A stretch of DNA of 45,971 bases from Bacteroidota bacterium (GTDB lineage: Bacteria; Bacteroidota; Bacteroidia; Sphingobacteriales; Sphingobacteriaceae): NCBI GenBank assembly GCA_013288485.1, contig JABDBW010000012.1:1-45971 (forward strand), in the 5' to 3' direction. Positions 7,444 to 16,767 of this stretch are shown here, piece by piece. The position numbers and the translations under genes were made by a program. The notes beneath the pieces were generated by a model, which saw nothing but the letters and a program-made list of their open reading frames with translations, did no database searches and was not told the DNA's origin. Numbering within the stretch: the first letter of the stretch is position 1; every line of letters begins with the position of its first letter.

Positions 7444-10400
7444 CTACCTTATTAAATATACCGAGCCTATCCTTTTTGGTAAGGAGTTATTGTACGACAT
7501 ACCTTTCCACTCGGTACCGTTAATAAATGTGGCGCTTGCCTGCCATACATACATACCCTGCGGGGCCGGAATACCCTTAAAGGTACCGTCCCACCCTTCA
7601 ACCGGCGCTCCTTTACTGTCGAGTTTGGTGGTTTGCCATACCAGTTCGCCAAAGTTGTTAAATATTTGAAATAGCCAGGTCTTGATACCAGATCCTTTGA
7701 CTATGAATATCTTCAGACTGCCGGTAAGGCTTGTGGGTACAAAAGCGTTTGGCACGTACAGCTGCCCGGGTACGCCTGTTATCCTCACGTTGCGGGTTAG
7801 CGTGCTATCGCAGCCCATCGCGTTCGCAGTGGTTAAAGTAGCTTTATATAAACCCGTATCAGGAAAAGTAATTATAGGGTTTTGCTTTGTTGATGACTGG
7901 CCGTCGCTAAACGTCCATTTCCACGAAACGGGGCTCCCGACTGTTTGGTCGATAAACGAAAAAGTATAATTGGGTATAGAGATCGTACTGTCGGGCTTTT
8001 CAATAAAGGCTGTTTCGGGCGGCCCTGTGAGCGCGATATACGATTGCTTAACTATAGTGGAACTACAGGTTGTTGTGGTATTAACAGCGGTTAAGGTTAC
8101 CGTAAAGGGTGAGTTAACATAATGATAGTTGTGCGGAGGCGGCGTATAAGCAAATGAATGCGGTGAGCCATCGCCGAAATCCCAGTCGTAACTTAATGAA
8201 CTTGCCGGAATATTGGGGTCGTTGCTTACCGTATTATTGGTAAATTTAACCGGAATGTCTTTACAGCCACCGGTAATATCAGCAGTAAAATCGGGTTTGG
8301 GCGCTGTATAAACATCAATTCTTGTACGTGGGTTTGATACGGTTGTACCGCAAGGGTTTGTCGCGGCTATGGCAACATAATAAGTGCCAATTGTATTAAA
8401 TGTATAGGGCACAGGCGCCGTACCGGCCGCAAACTGGTCGACTATATTGTTATTACTGTCATAAATAATGTAAGCAAAAGTATCACCGCCTGATGAATTA
8501 TTGATAAAGGTTACATTTAAAGGAACACACCCTTTATTAATGTTGTTCTGAACGAACATTTGCGCGACGATACTGATGGGCGATATGCTAACAGGGATAT
8601 GAACCGATTCGCCCGTATTGTTACAATATCCGGTAGCTATCATATATAAGGTAAAAGTTTTTCTGCTTGTGGTGCTTATGGGGTTAAATATAGCATCGCT
8701 TTTATCGGTTTTAGTTATTTTTTGTACCAGGACCGCCCCATCATACAAATAAAAATCATAGCTTACATTTTTGCCCGGCGAAATGTTTTGAACATCCAAT
8801 GCGAAATTCCCGCATCCGTTGAGTGTATTAGGTAATATACGGGCCACAGGTATTGCCGGCCGCACCAGTACTGAATCAATAACAGGCGCCCGCTGCACGC
8901 AATTGCCGGGTATGCTCAATGATATAATATAAGTAGTATCGCGGCCGTCTGTACGCTGAGCGAAGGTATGCAGCGGGTTAACGGCGTTTGATTGCGCGGA
9001 ACCATCTCCAAAGGCCCATAAAAATGCGGCTCCCGCCTGGTTGGTGGAGGTATTGGTAAACTGGGCGGTTAAATTTCCGCAACTACTTTTTGGAGCTATT
9101 GTAAAACCGGCTACCGCATCATTGCTGTCGTTTATGGTTACCGGCGACTGCGTAGTGGCGCAAGGCGCCAGTGCCCTTATTGTCCAGGTAAAAGTATAGC
9201 TGTTCCCACCCGATAAGCCGCTTACTGTGGTTTGATAATTGGTAGAATCGGCAAATATTACCTGCGGGCCCGCTGTTTGGTGCCATACACCGGGAAATGC
9301 ACCCGGGTTATTGCCTGCTAAGGTAGCAGAAGTTTGGTTGCAAATATTTTGAGAAGGGCCGGCGTTAGCCACGGGCGCCGGTGGGTTTACCTGAATGGTA
9401 GTTACGCCTGACTGCACTATGGGGCATACGCCGCTTTGTACTACTGCACGGTACTGTGTGGTTTGTGTTAAGTTTGAATAGGATATACTGGTAGTGGTAT
9501 TCGTTATTACATTCCATGTATTCCCATTGTCTGTTGATGATTCCCATCTTATTATGCTGCCTGTTTGGCCTGATAATGTTATTGCCCCACCGTTGCTGCC
9601 TGAGCAAACTGTCGCGTTGCCGGTAGTATTGCCGCCAACAGCAAGCAGATCGTCTTTAATAGTTACAGAAGCTGAACTTAACGAACAAGGCCCCCCCGAA
9701 GATATGGCCCAGGTAAACTGGTAAGTATTACCCGGGATAAGCCCTATAGCAGTGGCGTTTGGCAACGTGTCGTCAGAAAAAGTTATGCCTGTTTGCCCGG
9801 AAGCAAGTGTCCATTTCCCGGTGCCCGAGGTTGGGGTATTGCCCTGGAGGGTATAGGTGGTTGCACTACATACTTCATCATTTGGGCCTGCATTTGCTGT
9901 TGTAACAGGCTGAATTATGGTAATAATAGTAACGGATGAATAAACCGGCGCGCACACGCCGTTTTGCACCAAAGCCCGGTATTGGGTAGTTTGCGTAAGA
10001 TTAAGGTATAACTGTGATGTACCCGTATTATTAATGATCTTCCAGGTGGTTCCGTTATCTGTTGATGATTCCCATCTTATTATATTACCTGTTTGCCCTG
10101 ATAAAGTTACAGCGCCGTTGTTGTTTCCTGCACAAAAGGTATTAGCACCTGCGGTAGTACCGCCAACGGCGGGCAGATCATCCTTTATAGTAACACTGCC
10201 GGCGGTCGACTGGCAACCGGGAATGGTTATTGTCCAGGTAAAAGAATAAGTGGTACCGGGCACCAGCCCTATGGCGGTAGCATTAGGCTGCGCGGCATCA
10301 GAAAAAGTAATCCCTGCCGCGGGAATAACCGTCCACAAACCAATCCCCGATGGCGGGTTATTACCATTAAGCGTATAGGCAGTAGCGTTACATACCTCAT

Positions 10401-13173
10401 CATTCGAGCCGGGCCTGGATGTTACGGGTAAGGGTAGTACCGTTAGTGTTACAGTTACCGGATTACCGGGGCAGCCGTTATTTAATGGCGTAATGGTATA
10501 GGTAATACTGCCTGCTGTAGTGGCGGCATTGTTTAGCACATCGTTTATAATCACTGTAGCTACCGGTATATTTCGCTGACTATTACCGGTAATACCAACG
10601 GTTGCGGTACTTGTCCAGGTATAAGTGGTGCCTGCAATAGTAGGTGTTAAACTAATACCGGTCGCGCTGCCGCTGCAAATGGTATTATTCGCGGGCGAAG
10701 CTGTAACCGCAGTCTGTGGTTTAACCGTTACCTTTAGCACAAAAGGGTTACCGGTACAGCCATTAGCTTGCGGGGTAATGGTATAAGTAACAACCGCGTC
10801 ACCGGGGCCGTTATTAACCAATACATCACTTATAGTTGCGCCGTTTCCGTTTGCAAATCCGGTGGCCGTTCCCGAGGTAAGCGCTGCTGTCCAGCTAAAG
10901 GTGCTGCCCGAAACGGTCGAAATAATATTATAATTAGCAGCATTTCCGGCACATACCTGTACTGTTGAAGCGCTTATAACATTGTTTACAGGATAAATAT
11001 TTACCGTTACGTTTTGAAGTATATGAGCGCATGAGCCCGTCAATCCTGTGTTAACATCCAAACCAACTGTTGTAATGCCGGCGGCTATTTCCGCGGCAGT
11101 TGGCGTATAATCGCTTGTTAACGAGCCGGGGGCAGAAAAGGTTCCGGAACCTATCCATTGAAAAGAAGTATAACTACTGCTAATAACACCTGTTAAAGTT
11201 ACAGTGCTACCCGGGCAAATAATTGCTGCAGAAGGTGTAACTGTTACGGCCGGCGCGTTCTGAAAAGTAAGCGTTTGTGATTTAGTTAACGAACCGCAGC
11301 TGTTTTGTACCGTTACACTTATTGTATAAGCATTAAAATCAGTAAAAGTTATTTGCGGGTACTGGCTGTTGGCGGTTGTACCATTTACAAAACTATACCC
11401 TGTTCCTCCCGTGACCGTCCAGCTGTAGGTACTTGCTATAGCTTGCGCGGTTCCTGTTATAGTAGTTTGGGTAATGCCGCCGCCCGGCCCAAAAGTATAA
11501 GTTTTGTTGGTCCCGCATACGGCTGTACTGGGTGATAGTGAAACAACCGGAGAGGCATCAACCAATAGAGTTTGTGCCGCTGAAGTAATGGTTCCGCAGC
11601 CCGTGGTTATTATACTTAATGTAACCTGGTAAATGCCTGGCTGTAAAAATTTGAACTGGGGTTGATGGCTGGTGGCATTAGTGCCACCGGCATAAGTCAT
11701 ACCCGCAGGTCCGGTAACTGTCCATAGATAACCATAAGCACTGGCATTGGTACATGTCAGATCAAGTATAGACGCATCAATGGGTATAACCGGGCTGGTT
11801 AAACAAGCGGGCGAAGGAATAGAAAATGCCGGTTGCGGCGGGTCCTGTACACATAGCGTATCAGTAACCGGCGCGGCTGTACAAGGCCCCGTGGTGCCGG
11901 CCTGCAACTCAAGCGTAACATAATGAACGCCATGGGTGAAAGTATAAGTGAATGATGCCCCTAAAGGTTGATTTGGTTTCGCAATAGCACCATCAACATA
12001 CCAATTATATCGCGCATTAGGGTTTTTAGCACAAGTAGTTAAATTACTGCTGGGGTCATCGCCGGGGTCTGATCTATTGGTAAAAGTAACCGCGGTGCCG
12101 GTACAGCCCGACTTTACAGGAGAAATACCATTGGTTGGCGCCACCAGCACTTTTGCATAACTGGTAACGGCTGATACTGACCCGGCGGGGCAATACGGGC
12201 TTTGAGGCTGTATATCAACTTCGAAAGAATTATTGTGTGAATTTACTGTATGCCCGCACGAACCCGTTGTATAGGTATGTACAATTTTTCCGCCTAAATT
12301 TTGTATATCGCAAAGGGTATAGGTTGTACTTAAGCCATCGCCCCAGTTTACCTGGTAAGTAGTACCCGGGAAATTATATTGTATCCCATTGGGACCCTGA
12401 ATATCAACATTATAGGTTAACATACCCCCGCCGCTGCTGGCTAAGCAAACGGTACTGCCGCCTGAAACCCCGAAAGTATTGTTAAGCACATTATTTATTA
12501 AAGTATATGCCCGCGTGCCAATGGTGCCTGCGTTGGTTGCTGTTACCATAATGGTGTAATTGGTTAGCTGCGGCGTAAAAGTCGAATTGGAATTGCCGGT
12601 TAATATTAAAGGAGCCCCTTCGGGAAGTTGAGTTGATTCATTATAAAAAGTAACTACCGAAGCATTTGTGCTGGAAACATCATTAAAATAATACGGGATA
12701 CCTGGCTGCCCATTACAAGTGCCAAATACTTCGGGAAAAGAGTTGCTTATGGATGCCCCGGTAATACCGGCGGTAACCGCAGCGCCGGGGCCAACGGTAA
12801 AAACTGGCGAGGTAGTACTTACAATTACAGGGTTGGTAGCCTTTATCACCAGGGTATAGGTACCCGGCGCGGTGCCGGGAGGTATTTTCCCATTTACAAA
12901 TGTTCCGTAAAAACCTGAGAAGCTGCCAATAACAGGCGAAATAATAGTGCCTGACGGATCAGCCAGGTATAAATTAAACTGGTTATTCTGCTGGATGCAG
13001 TTAGCAGTATTAGAGTTAATGGTAAACGGAACCCCGATACTTGAACCGGGCGTATATATACCGGTTACAAAATCATGTATGGTTAGGGTTTGCGCAAAAA
13101 CCTGCGAAACAGCAAAAGCCATAAATAACACTAATGAAAATAAAAATCTGGTAGATATCTTATACTTATTCAT
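7444..13173 (-). CDS. Giant PKD/Ig-like adhesin with T9SS type B sorting domain
   Basis: A 1909-residue surface protein. A signal peptide ends VFAQ near residue 28. A long series of Ig-like and PKD-like beta-sandwich modules follows, with clear PKD signatures near residues 1386 (WAFGDGS), 1666 (WDFGDGS) and 1753 (WTFSDGQ). The last 100 or so residues form a gliding-motility-associated C-terminal domain (VPNAFVPTS ... WDGTFKG ... PQGMYVW), the T9SS type B sorting signal. Ser, Thr, Asn and Gly dominate and lysine is rare, as in SprB-like adhesins. Its role is probably adhesion, gliding or polysaccharide contact. It is first in an operon with the PorP/SprF gene. Two modules in the middle are near-duplicates (see repeat). 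Confidence 0.9.
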   Translation of the reverse strand: MNKYKISTRFLFSLVLFMAFAVSQVFAQTLTIHDFVTGIYTPGSSIGVPFTINSNTANCIQQNNQFNLYLADPSGTIISPVIGSFSGFYGTFVNGKIPPGTAPGTYTLVIKATNPVIVSTTSPVFTVGPGAAVTAGITGASISNSFPEVFGTCNGQPGIPYYFNDVSSTNASVVTFYNESTQLPEGAPLILTGNSNSTFTPQLTNYTIMVTATNAGTIGTRAYTLINNVLNNTFGVSGGSTVCLASSGGGMLTYNVDIQGPNGIQYNFPGTTYQVNWGDGLSTTYTLCDIQNLGGKIVHTYTTGSCGHTVNSHNNSFEVDIQPQSPYCPAGSVSAVTSYAKVLVAPTNGISPVKSGCTGTAVTFTNRSDPGDDPSSNLTTCAKNPNARYNWYVDGAIAKPNQPLGASFTYTFTHGVHYVTLELQAGTTGPCTAAPVTDTLCVQDPPQPAFSIPSPACLTSPVIPIDASILDLTCTNASAYGYLWTVTGPAGMTYAGGTNATSHQPQFKFLQPGIYQVTLSIITTGCGTITSAAQTLLVDASPVVSLSPSTAVCGTNKTYTFGPGGGITQTTITGTAQAIASTYSWTVTGGTGYSFVNGTTANSQYPQITFTDFNAYTISVTVQNSCGSLTKSQTLTFQNAPAVTVTPSAAIICPGSTVTLTGVISSSYTSFQWIGSGTFSAPGSLTSDYTPTAAEIAAGITTVGLDVNTGLTGSCAHILQNVTVNIYPVNNVISASTVQVCAGNAANYNIISTVSGSTFSWTAALTSGTATGFANGNGATISDVLVNNGPGDAVVTYTITPQANGCTGNPFVLKVTVKPQTAVTASPANNTICSGSATGISLTPTIAGTTYTWTSTATVGITGNSQRNIPVATVIINDVLNNAATTAGSITYTITPLNNGCPGNPVTVTLTVLPLPVTSRPGSNDEVCNATAYTLNGNNPPSGIGLWTVIPAAGITFSDAAQPNATAIGLVPGTTYSFTWTITIPGCQSTAGSVTIKDDLPAVGGTTAGANTFCAGNNNGAVTLSGQTGNIIRWESSTDNGTTWKIINNTGTSQLYLNLTQTTQYRALVQNGVCAPVYSSVTIITIIQPVTTANAGPNDEVCSATTYTLQGNTPTSGTGKWTLASGQTGITFSDDTLPNATAIGLIPGNTYQFTWAISSGGPCSLSSASVTIKDDLLAVGGNTTGNATVCSGSNGGAITLSGQTGSIIRWESSTDNGNTWNVITNTTTSISYSNLTQTTQYRAVVQSGVCPIVQSGVTTIQVNPPAPVANAGPSQNICNQTSATLAGNNPGAFPGVWHQTAGPQVIFADSTNYQTTVSGLSGGNSYTFTWTIRALAPCATTQSPVTINDSNDAVAGFTIAPKSSCGNLTAQFTNTSTNQAGAAFLWAFGDGSAQSNAVNPLHTFAQRTDGRDTTYIISLSIPGNCVQRAPVIDSVLVRPAIPVARILPNTLNGCGNFALDVQNISPGKNVSYDFYLYDGAVLVQKITKTDKSDAIFNPISTTSRKTFTLYMIATGYCNNTGESVHIPVSISPISIVAQMFVQNNINKGCVPLNVTFINNSSGGDTFAYIIYDSNNNIVDQFAAGTAPVPYTFNTIGTYYVAIAATNPCGTTVSNPRTRIDVYTAPKPDFTADITGGCKDIPVKFTNNTVSNDPNIPASSLSYDWDFGDGSPHSFAYTPPPHNYHYVNSPFTVTLTAVNTTTTCSSTIVKQSYIALTGPPETAFIEKPDSTISIPNYTFSFIDQTVGSPVSWKWTFSDGQSSTKQNPIITFPDTGLYKATLTTANAMGCDSTLTRNVRITGVPGQLYVPNAFVPTSLTGSLKIFIVKGSGIKTWLFQIFNNFGELVWQTTKLDSKGAPVEGWDGTFKGIPAPQGMYVWQASATFINGTEWKGMSYNNSLPKRIGSVYLIR
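9418..10408 (-). repeat. Internal duplication of a ~176-codon module in the giant adhesin
   Basis: Two adjacent segments encode the same module. It runs from an EVCxATxYTLxGN opening, through GITFSD and PNATAIGL, an SVTIKDDL stretch and an IIRWESSTDNG stretch, to QTTQYRAxVQxGVC. A 26-bp stretch beginning TCTGTTGATGATTCC (plus-strand reading) is identical at 9530-9555 and 10058-10083, giving a unit length of 528 bp (176 codons). The DNA identity shows the duplication is recent compared with the other modules. Confidence 0.8.
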
Positions 13174-13535
13174 ACGCGCTCTACTGTCTGCTGCTGTGTA
13201 TTAAACACTTACTATCAAGTAACGAAATTAAGGGGCAAATTGTTACACAAATTATTTATTACCTGATAGTTGAAATACAAAAAATTATCAGGATAAGGAG
13301 TTAATGAAATTGAATTTAACAAAGACTTGTCGATATGGGTTGTCTGTTTGTCTCCGCAGATTTTCGTCAGAGGATCCTGCGGGGCATTTGGGAATATTTA
13401 AAGAATTTGCATTATATTATTTGTTTTTGATTTATCAATAGAGTTATTAACTTTAAATATCTAAACTGCTACCTAATTTTCCAAAAACATCATTAAAACC
13501 TGATATTACTCCTTAAAATTTAAATAAAAAATACT
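13174..13535. other. Divergent intergenic region, 362 bp
   Basis: AT-rich sequence between the start of the giant adhesin operon (minus strand) and the tail-fibre-like gene (plus strand). It must hold promoters for both. The only recognisable element is a degenerate palindromic repeat at 13354-13384. No open frame, RNA gene or clear operator is visible. Confidence 0.6.
13354..13384. repeat. Palindromic GC-rich repeat, degenerate copy
   Basis: CCGCAG at 13354-13359 pairs with CTGCGG at 13377-13382. The middle (TCGTCAGAGGATCCTGCG) differs only slightly from copy 3 (TCGCCAGAGGACCCTGCG), so it belongs to the same family but has lost perfect pairing. Confidence 0.65.
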
Positions 13536-15257
13536 ATGGCCGATCTTGATTTAATCCCCTATAATTTGTACGCCAGTAAAATAGGCATTGGCACAACAAT
13601 GCCAGGTTTCGAACTTGATGTTGTTGGCAACGGGCATTTTAGTGGCAATTTAACTTTAGATGGTACGCTGACAGTAGCTATAGGTGCGGGTAGCGCTAAT
13701 AATTTTGTGATTAGCAATGGAGGGTTATTAGAATATCGCACCGCAGCACAGGTATTAAGTGATATAGGGGCTGCACCCGGTACAGGTTCTTCTTCATATA
13801 TTCAAAATCAAAATACAATAAAACAAAGTGGTCTCGGATTTAATATACTTTCAACCGATTCATATATATATAATACTAACGATAATTCTACCGGCACGGG
13901 CAAGGTAATTGTTTTTCATGCCGGGTACGATTCAGGTGATCCGCCATATATTGAAATAGCTGACGATGGAACAATCTCTACGTTAGGTGCAAATAATTTA
14001 TCCATACCGGCAGCAACAGGTAATGGGAAAGTTAATTACGGACAAAGCCTTAATTCGTTTTATATTATTAGCGCATCAAATTATACATCTCTAAATCTTG
14101 AGTTTCCAGTTGCGTTAGGAGACGCAAACCTATTTACCACAACAGGAGGTAACCCGGTACAATTTGAAATGGATTTATTTGTTATTGGTAATGCAGGCAT
14201 CGGCACAACAGTACCAACGACAAAACTTACGGTATTCGGTACTGACGCCGCTCCTGCCAACTCGGGCACTACTGCAACAGCAATTTCACGAATAACTGCC
14301 GCAAGCGGCGTATCACTTGATATGGGGATTAACGGCGCAGCAAGTCCCGTGTATTCATGGCTGCAGTGTGACGACCGTACCGATCAGTCGCTGCATTATA
14401 ATTTTGTAATCAATCCAAATGGTGGCAATGTCGGCATCGGCACCACCACCCCAACTGCCAGTTTTCATATCAAAGCCGGAACTGCAACCGCGGGCACTGC
14501 CCCCATGAAGCTAACCGCAGGTACAAATTTAACCACACCGGAAGCCGGGGCCATAGAGTTTGATGGTACAAATTTATACTATACTACTACAACCCCGACA
14601 AGGAGAACAATTGCTACAAATCCTATGACCACTTTAGGCGATATGATATATGGAGGATCATCAGGAACTCCTACAAGATTAGGAATAGGTAGCTCTGGAG
14701 AGTTATTAACTATTTCATCGGGAATACCGTCATGGTCAACAGCGTTACCTAACGGCACAACAGCAACTACACAATCACCTGGAGATAATAGTACAAAAGT
14801 GGCTACTACCGCTTATGTTAATGGAAGTTATTTACCATTAGCAGGGGGGGTATTAACAGCAGCGGCACCAATAAACTATACCGCTGGTTCTTATATAGAT
14901 ATAGGCAACCCAAGCGAAACTCACGGGCAATCAATTAGACTAAGTAGCAATACCCGAGCCGGTAATCCCTATGTCATGCAGTTTTATTCTGATTGGGGTT
15001 ATTCATTTCTAAAAAATGATGCAACAGCATTAGTTACTTTTGATAATGTTGGGGGTGCTGTTTTTACAGAGGGGATTATTGTGGGAGCTGCTGCTAATCT
15101 TAAAAACTATACTGTATCTACTTTACCATTTGGAACAAGGGGCGATATTGCCTATGTAACAGATGCTACCAGTCCAGTACCTTTAGCTACTGTAGTGGGT
15201 GGCGGAAGTTCAGTTGTACCGGTATTTTATAATGGAACAAATTGGATAGTACTGTAA
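13536..15257 (+). CDS. Phage-tail-fibre-like structural protein
   Basis: A 573-residue protein rich in Gly, Thr, Ser and Asn, with no signal peptide. Three GIGTTxP motifs, each followed by a short beta segment, start near residues 17, 221 and 300 (GIGTTMPGFELDV, GIGTTVPTTKLTV, GIGTTTPTASFHI). This repeat is common in tail-fibre-like proteins of Bacteroidota. A segment near residue 365 (MTTLGDMIYGGSSGTPTRLG) and the end (RGDIAYVTDA ... PVFYNGTNWIVL) are also typical of phage fibre or decoration proteins. An S74 intramolecular chaperone domain is absent. The 132-residue gene follows after 21 bp. No other phage gene is nearby. It could be a domesticated fibre, part of an injection-system locus elsewhere, or a surface protein using an unrecognised export route. 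Confidence 0.65.
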   Translation: MADLDLIPYNLYASKIGIGTTMPGFELDVVGNGHFSGNLTLDGTLTVAIGAGSANNFVISNGGLLEYRTAAQVLSDIGAAPGTGSSSYIQNQNTIKQSGLGFNILSTDSYIYNTNDNSTGTGKVIVFHAGYDSGDPPYIEIADDGTISTLGANNLSIPAATGNGKVNYGQSLNSFYIISASNYTSLNLEFPVALGDANLFTTTGGNPVQFEMDLFVIGNAGIGTTVPTTKLTVFGTDAAPANSGTTATAISRITAASGVSLDMGINGAASPVYSWLQCDDRTDQSLHYNFVINPNGGNVGIGTTTPTASFHIKAGTATAGTAPMKLTAGTNLTTPEAGAIEFDGTNLYYTTTTPTRRTIATNPMTTLGDMIYGGSSGTPTRLGIGSSGELLTISSGIPSWSTALPNGTTATTQSPGDNSTKVATTAYVNGSYLPLAGGVLTAAAPINYTAGSYIDIGNPSETHGQSIRLSSNTRAGNPYVMQFYSDWGYSFLKNDATALVTFDNVGGAVFTEGIIVGAAANLKNYTVSTLPFGTRGDIAYVTDATSPVPLATVVGGGSSVVPVFYNGTNWIVL

Positions 15258-15278
15258 GACTATATATAAACCCTATAC

Positions 15279-15677
15279 ATGAAAAAAATAAAAAAATCAT
15301 TTAATATTTTCGATCTGCAAACCATTAGCCAATCGTGCGTAATATTAAGGGCATGTTCGGGTATTCAGCCGTTTCAGCTGGCTAATAATATTAATGCCTG
15401 CAAAATTGCCGCCGACCAATGTATTAAAGAATACCAGGAGGCGCTTGACCTGATAAAAGAGCGCGCGGCAGACCCTGGCGCGAAAGAGCAATGCGAAATT
15501 GATTTTAAAGACCTTGTTAAAAAAGAATTTGAGGCCCAATACCCTGAACTAAAAGAAAGCGAATTTGCCAGCCTGGAAATTACAGGCGATAAAGAAGTAC
15601 CCCAGCAAGATGGCAGTGTAAAAAAATTCAGTTACAGGGATGCCTATTTTAATCTTTTAGGCCTGGTTATACTTTAG
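15279..15677 (+). CDS. Unknown 132-aa protein paired with the tail-fibre-like gene
   Basis: I do not recognise this protein. It has a basic start (MKKIKKSFNIFDL), a short stretch with two cysteines (SQSCVILRACSG), a central charged helical region (about residues 40-90, rich in Glu, Lys and Ala, with two more cysteines) and a C-terminus ending in a hydrophobic LLGLVIL. There is no signal peptide or long membrane helix. It follows the tail-fibre-like gene by 21 bp, so the two are probably one operon, and a role as a fibre chaperone or capping partner is a guess from position only. The last 32 codons are repeated as a fragment at 4621-4719 with only synonymous changes, so a second copy of the gene has existed. 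Confidence 0.75.
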   Translation: MKKIKKSFNIFDLQTISQSCVILRACSGIQPFQLANNINACKIAADQCIKEYQEALDLIKERAADPGAKEQCEIDFKDLVKKEFEAQYPELKESEFASLEITGDKEVPQQDGSVKKFSYRDAYFNLLGLVIL

Positions 15678-15909
15678 CATATATCTCCCCTTTCCAGGTC
15701 ACTACCCCTATATACTTTCAACACTTTCTCCCGTTATCTTTGGTAAACTCTCTACAGGATCATTAACAAAAAGTCCTAACTTTTTTTTAGGGCGATACAG
15801 TCCTGCTAATATTTTTTTATAAGCAGCAAACAAAATCAATTTATGATTTGTATCAATTATAACTGCCAATTTTTTTCAAGTTTTATATACATCTTCTAAC
15901 CTTAATAAT

Positions 15910-16728
15910 ATGAAGACCATTATTATTATTAATGATAATTCGCCTGATGCCGGACATGCGGCAAAATTTGCCTTAATGATGGCTGCAAAAATGAATGCTT
16001 CTATTTTATTGGCTAACATTCAAAAGGTTGAGAAACCCGTAATAGAGAAGGCGCTTGCAGGAGGTTCACAAAATTATACATTTAAAAAAACGGTGCCGGG
16101 TTTGCCTGGGCATTCCTTAACTATGTTTGATAAAAGTGAACTTGAGCCGTCAATAAAAGAAATTGATATTTCGGAAGCTAATGAAAATCAACTCGCGGAA
16201 TTGATCAATAAAAATAATGCGTGGATGGTTGTTAAAGGCATGAACGCGCATTTAACAACAAACAGCCAAATAAATTTAAATACTTTACTAAATAAAATAG
16301 AATGCCCGTTATTGCTTATCCCTGCAAGCTTTCCGTTAAAATCTATTGAACGTTTGGTTTATATTGCCGACCTGCGCTATTGCCGTTTACCTATAGTGAG
16401 ATACCTGGCCGAACTCGCTAAAAACTGGCAGGCCGATCTGTCAATTGCCCATTTATCAGCAAAAGGTTTGCCTGATATTGAAGAACACTATGCCTGCGAT
16501 ATTTTTAATGGCGACTTTTGCCGCCGGGTAAATTACGACCGCCTTTTTTTTAATAATATAAAAGAAAAGAATTTAACCACCGCCATTGATGTTATTATAA
16601 ATGGATTGAACAATGATCTGTTGGTCATGGTTAAAAGCCGTTTTCATTTTAAAAAGGTAATTGGCGAATGTATAACCGGTTCGCTGCCGGCAAATATCAC
16701 GGTGCCATTACTTGTTTTTCCGTACTGA
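15910..16728 (+). CDS. Universal stress protein (two tandem Usp-like domains)
   Basis: A cytoplasmic protein of 272 residues. The first domain begins MKTIIIINDNSPDAGHAAKFALMMA, the usual first strand and helix of UspA. It ends near residue 140 with CPLLLIPAS, the usual last strand. The second domain starts IERLVYIADLRYC and ends with ITVPLLVFPY near the C-terminus. Tandem Usp proteins of this length are common in Bacteroidota. The nucleotide-binding glycine loop (GxxGS with later S/T) is weak: the second domain has IGECITGSLPAN, a partial match, so ATP binding is uncertain. The gene stands alone and converges on ddl. Confidence 0.75.
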   Translation: MKTIIIINDNSPDAGHAAKFALMMAAKMNASILLANIQKVEKPVIEKALAGGSQNYTFKKTVPGLPGHSLTMFDKSELEPSIKEIDISEANENQLAELINKNNAWMVVKGMNAHLTTNSQINLNTLLNKIECPLLLIPASFPLKSIERLVYIADLRYCRLPIVRYLAELAKNWQADLSIAHLSAKGLPDIEEHYACDIFNGDFCRRVNYDRLFFNNIKEKNLTTAIDVIINGLNNDLLVMVKSRFHFKKVIGECITGSLPANITVPLLVFPY

Positions 16729-16767
16729 AATTCCCGGAAAGTGTTTAAAAATGATTTTATGGGGTTA

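Noticed and set aside
13536..15677. Prophage remnant
   Set aside because: No integrase, terminase, capsid, portal, sheath or lysis gene is nearby, and no attachment-site repeats were found, so only the fibre-like character is supported.
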